This document shows positions 15,381-17,314 of a stretch of DNA of 17,314 bases, piece by piece (the first letter of the stretch is position 1; each line of letters begins with the position of its first letter). Under the pieces are notes generated by a model. That model did no database searches. It was not told the DNA's origin and saw nothing but the letters and a program-made list of their open reading frames with translations. The position numbers were made by a program, and so were the translations under genes. This stretch comes from Crenothrix polyspora (GTDB lineage Bacteria > Pseudomonadota > Gammaproteobacteria > Methylococcales > Methylomonadaceae), in contig CAMDOP010000033.1 of NCBI GenBank assembly GCA_945903675.1, positions 1-17,314 on the forward strand, read 5' to 3'.

Positions 15381-15407
15381 GTCGGGTTAGCGATAGCGTA
15401 ACCCGAC
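15381..15407. repeat. REP-like palindrome after the ATP-grasp gene
   Basis: GTCGGGTTA at 15381-15389 and TAACCCGAC at 15399-15407 form a perfect nine-base stem; the loop GCGATAGCG can extend it by pairing its own ends. The GTAGGTCGGGTTAGCG...GTAACCCGAC pattern is a common dispersed palindrome in gammaproteobacteria. It begins ten bases after the stop codon and is followed by AAAA, so it may also serve as a terminator or 3' stabiliser for the TerZ/ATP-grasp transcript. Confidence 0.65.
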
Positions 15408-15491
15408 AAAATGGCCTACTTAATAGTGAGTAGCCACTTCATTAGCCGATTATAAGCGTGACGACATTTAAGTTAAGTCATCTTTGTATTT

Positions 15492-15535
15492 GCTTTAGCT
15501 GTTTTACCAAGCAATAGCTGAAGCTCTGCACTCCA
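15492..15535 (-). repeat. Short hairpin repeat element, copy 2 (inverted relative to copy 1)
   Basis: On the minus strand this reads TGGAGTGCAGAGCTTCAGCT, then ATTGCTTGGTAAAACAGC and TAAAGC, matching 13632-13676 with one single-base gap and a few substitutions. The far end that carries AGCTGTTTTACTCCA in copy 1 is replaced here by unrelated sequence, so this copy is truncated or diverged. It lies in the gap before the PRTase gene. Confidence 0.65.
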
Positions 15536-15601
15536 AGCTTTGACTACCAACTTAAAGCAGTGACTATAAACCGCCCCCCTCTTGCCCTTCAAAAGCACAC
15601 T

Positions 15602-16801
15602 ATGAATAAAACCATCACTATCGAATTAGATACCGGCACACTACGCTTAAACCTTGAACCCGGACGTATTCCATTACATCGTTTACTAGGATTTGCCGCA
15701 CGCGTCAGTAGTAAACGTAAGTTTTTGTTGGTCAGCAAAGTTTTGGGCAAACATTATCCTGTTACGCCTAAACTGATGAGTTGGTCTTATCGTGCCTTAG
15801 CGAGAGCAGTCCTTAAGTCAGGCATAGGCAGTAGTTCGCTATGGATAGGCATGGCAGAAACCGCAACCGGTCTCGGTTATGGTGTATTTGAAGCGGCTTG
15901 CCAACAAGGCGCTGCTGACGCCTTATTTTTACAAACCACCCGCTATCATCTGAAGGACAATGAACGTTTAGAATTTGAAGAAGCGCATAGTCATGCTACT
16001 GACTTTTTTCTGTATTATCCTGTGCAAGCAGATTATCGAAAACAGTTTTTAAGCGCAGAAATACTCGTGCTGATCGACGATGAAATCAGTACAGGCAAAA
16101 CATTTTTACGTCTGATTAAAGCTTTTCAAGCAGTGAATACTCAGTTAACTAAAGTATTTATCGTGAGTCTGGTCAATTTCGCGCATCCTGATGATAGGCT
16201 CGCATTAGAAACACAAGCAGGCGTGGAAGTAGAATGGATTTGTTTTCGACAGGGCATCTTACACTTTGAAGATCGAGCCAATGCCACCCTTGATAATATT
16301 ACCGTTAATGTATCCGGCAACGGCGAGTGTAAGCAACATTTATTGGCTTGGCCTGGGCGCTTAGGCATTACAACCCCCATTAACTTAGGCGGTGATGTCA
16401 TAGAGGATTTATACCAAAGTGGTTTAAGCCCTGAATTCAGTGATCCACGTCCACTTTTGGTCTTAGGTACGGGGGAATGTAACGCCCCTGCTTATTTATT
16501 GGGACGTGTCCTTGAGAACGCGGGTTTTAAAGTAAAAATACAAAGCACGACACGTTCGCCCATCCATGTAGGCAACGATATTGCTTTGGTCTGTCAGTTT
16601 GAAGATAACTACCAAGACAACATTACTAATTTTATTTACAACCTAAATCCAGAACATTACCGAGACATTATACTTTGCCACGAAACACCACTAGGACCCG
16701 AACTTATCAACCGCTTACAGGCATGGAATGCTATCAGTGCTAGATTTGAACTTAATCAACATGACGAAAACCATGCAAAGCTACATTTTTTTAGACCTTG
16801 A
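15602..16801 (+). CDS. Phosphoribosyltransferase with C-terminal TRSP domain (PRTase_2-TRSP, 399 aa)
   Basis: The N-terminal domain is an orotate-PRTase-like fold. EILVLIDDEISTGKTFLRL carries the PRPP-binding loop with D159-D160 and T164-G165-K166-T167, and MAETATGLGYGVFEAA is an earlier loop common to this subfamily. The C-terminal domain contains LLVLGTGECNAPAYLLGRVL and STTRSPIH, whose T317-R318-S319-P320 is the signature for which the TRSP domain is named. Enzymes of this type in Ter islands are proposed to use PRPP to build a nucleoside-like metabolite. I chose the ATG at 15602; a GTG start at 15560 would add 14 unconserved-looking residues, and neither start has a strong ribosome binding site. 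It overlaps the next gene by 29 bases. Confidence 0.9.
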   Translation: MNKTITIELDTGTLRLNLEPGRIPLHRLLGFAARVSSKRKFLLVSKVLGKHYPVTPKLMSWSYRALARAVLKSGIGSSSLWIGMAETATGLGYGVFEAACQQGAADALFLQTTRYHLKDNERLEFEEAHSHATDFFLYYPVQADYRKQFLSAEILVLIDDEISTGKTFLRLIKAFQAVNTQLTKVFIVSLVNFAHPDDRLALETQAGVEVEWICFRQGILHFEDRANATLDNITVNVSGNGECKQHLLAWPGRLGITTPINLGGDVIEDLYQSGLSPEFSDPRPLLVLGTGECNAPAYLLGRVLENAGFKVKIQSTTRSPIHVGNDIALVCQFEDNYQDNITNFIYNLNPEHYRDIILCHETPLGPELINRLQAWNAISARFELNQHDENHAKLHFFRP

Positions 16802-17314
16802 TGACACCTTATTTCAGACTTTGAGAAAATGTCCACTAGGCGCAGATGACCCTAAATTACAAGCCAGAGCTAGTTTAGCCGATGGCACCGATAATTCGTA
16901 TGCTACTCACAAACAACAATGGTTATGGCAATGGCTAGCTCAAGGCTTCAAAATTGTGGCCGTGACGGGACGTGACAGCCTTGCTTTTAATCGCGTCACC
17001 CTGCCCTTTCAAGAAGAAGTCGTTTTGAATCATGGTGCTGTTATTTTAACTAAACAACGCAGTGTCGATCAAATATGGATGGCCAGCATGAAACAAAACT
17101 TGCCTGTTTATCATGAAAAGCTCTTAGAGCTATGGCAAGCTATCATCGCTTATTGCCAGCAAGATACCGGCTTTAAAACTAAATTGATCGAAGACTTTGA
17201 TATCACTTGGTACGGCGTCATCAAACATGCTGCGGGCACGGAAAGCGCTTTGACACCGTTATTAAACGATATTATTAAAACCCATCCCTCTATACAAGAT
17301 GGCAGCTTATATTG
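16773..17314 (+). CDS. HAD-superfamily phosphatase of the Ter module, 3' end outside window
   Basis: The frame begins MQSYIFLDLDDTLFQTL inside the end of the PRTase gene (29-base overlap) and stays open to the last base, giving 180 residues. DLDDT (D8, D10) is HAD motif I, with the nucleophile and general acid/base aspartates. VAVTGRD around T65 is motif II. Motif III and the second acidic pair should lie in the missing C-terminus or the final part. The Cof-like layout, with an insert between motifs, suggests dephosphorylation of a sugar- or nucleoside-phosphate. In Ter biosynthetic islands HAD proteins accompany the PRTase and ATP-grasp, presumably removing the 5'-phosphate left by the PRTase step; that order is an inference. 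The overlap implies translational coupling. Confidence 0.87.
   Translation, partial: MQSYIFLDLDDTLFQTLRKCPLGADDPKLQARASLADGTDNSYATHKQQWLWQWLAQGFKIVAVTGRDSLAFNRVTLPFQEEVVLNHGAVILTKQRSVDQIWMASMKQNLPVYHEKLLELWQAIIAYCQQDTGFKTKLIEDFDITWYGVIKHAAGTESALTPLLNDIIKTHPSIQDGSLY

Noticed and set aside
15560..15601. GTG start for the PRTase gene
   Set aside because: The added residues look unconserved and no ribosome binding site precedes the GTG; the ATG at 15602 starts a typical N-terminus.

Overview
The window looks like a chromosomal piece from a Gram-negative, AT-leaning gammaproteobacterium. Outer-membrane porins, a FadL barrel, a tripartite RND pump, good AGGAG-type ribosome binding sites and REP-like palindromes all fit. 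The gene mix and repeat style remind me of the methanotroph order Methylococcales, but that is an impression, not a demonstrated assignment. There are no phage or transposase genes, no rRNA or tRNA, and no CRISPR array.

Layout from left to right. (1) 1-3434, plus strand: the end of a periplasmic membrane-fusion protein translationally coupled (ATGA) to an RND efflux permease. (2) 3559-6950, minus strand: a sulfur-uptake block with a small DUF2292/YezD-like protein, an OprP/O-type porin and a periplasmic sulfate-binding protein. It ends in a strong hairpin and is followed by a decayed remnant of a sulfonate-type ABC ATPase. (3) 7456-9755, plus strand: a GNAT-type acyltransferase and a membrane-anchored family 2 glycosyltransferase, separated by a long interrupted palindrome. 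(4) 9763-10150: a non-coding minisatellite with a strict 41-bp period. (5) 10216-12419, minus strand: two half-size YeeE/YedE sulfur-transport membrane proteins preceded by a FadL-type outer-membrane channel gene broken by one amber codon. (6) 12924-17314, plus strand: a Ter (tellurium-resistance/stress) island with TerD-like and TerZ-like calcium-binding proteins, an ATP-grasp enzyme, a PRTase-TRSP protein and a HAD phosphatase that runs off the window.

How the genes fit together. Blocks 2 and 5 both point to sulfur acquisition: an outer-membrane entry route, periplasmic sulfate capture, and inner-membrane thiosulfate/persulfide-type carriers. The sulfate permease and ATPase partners are not in the window. 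Block 6 matches the biosynthetic branch of the Ter systems described by comparative genomics, in which ATP-grasp, PRTase and HAD enzymes are proposed to make a nucleoside-like metabolite together with TerD-family proteins. It is the most interesting system here, and its end product remains unknown as far as I know. Two inverted copies of a short hairpin element and a REP-like palindrome sit in the gaps of this island.
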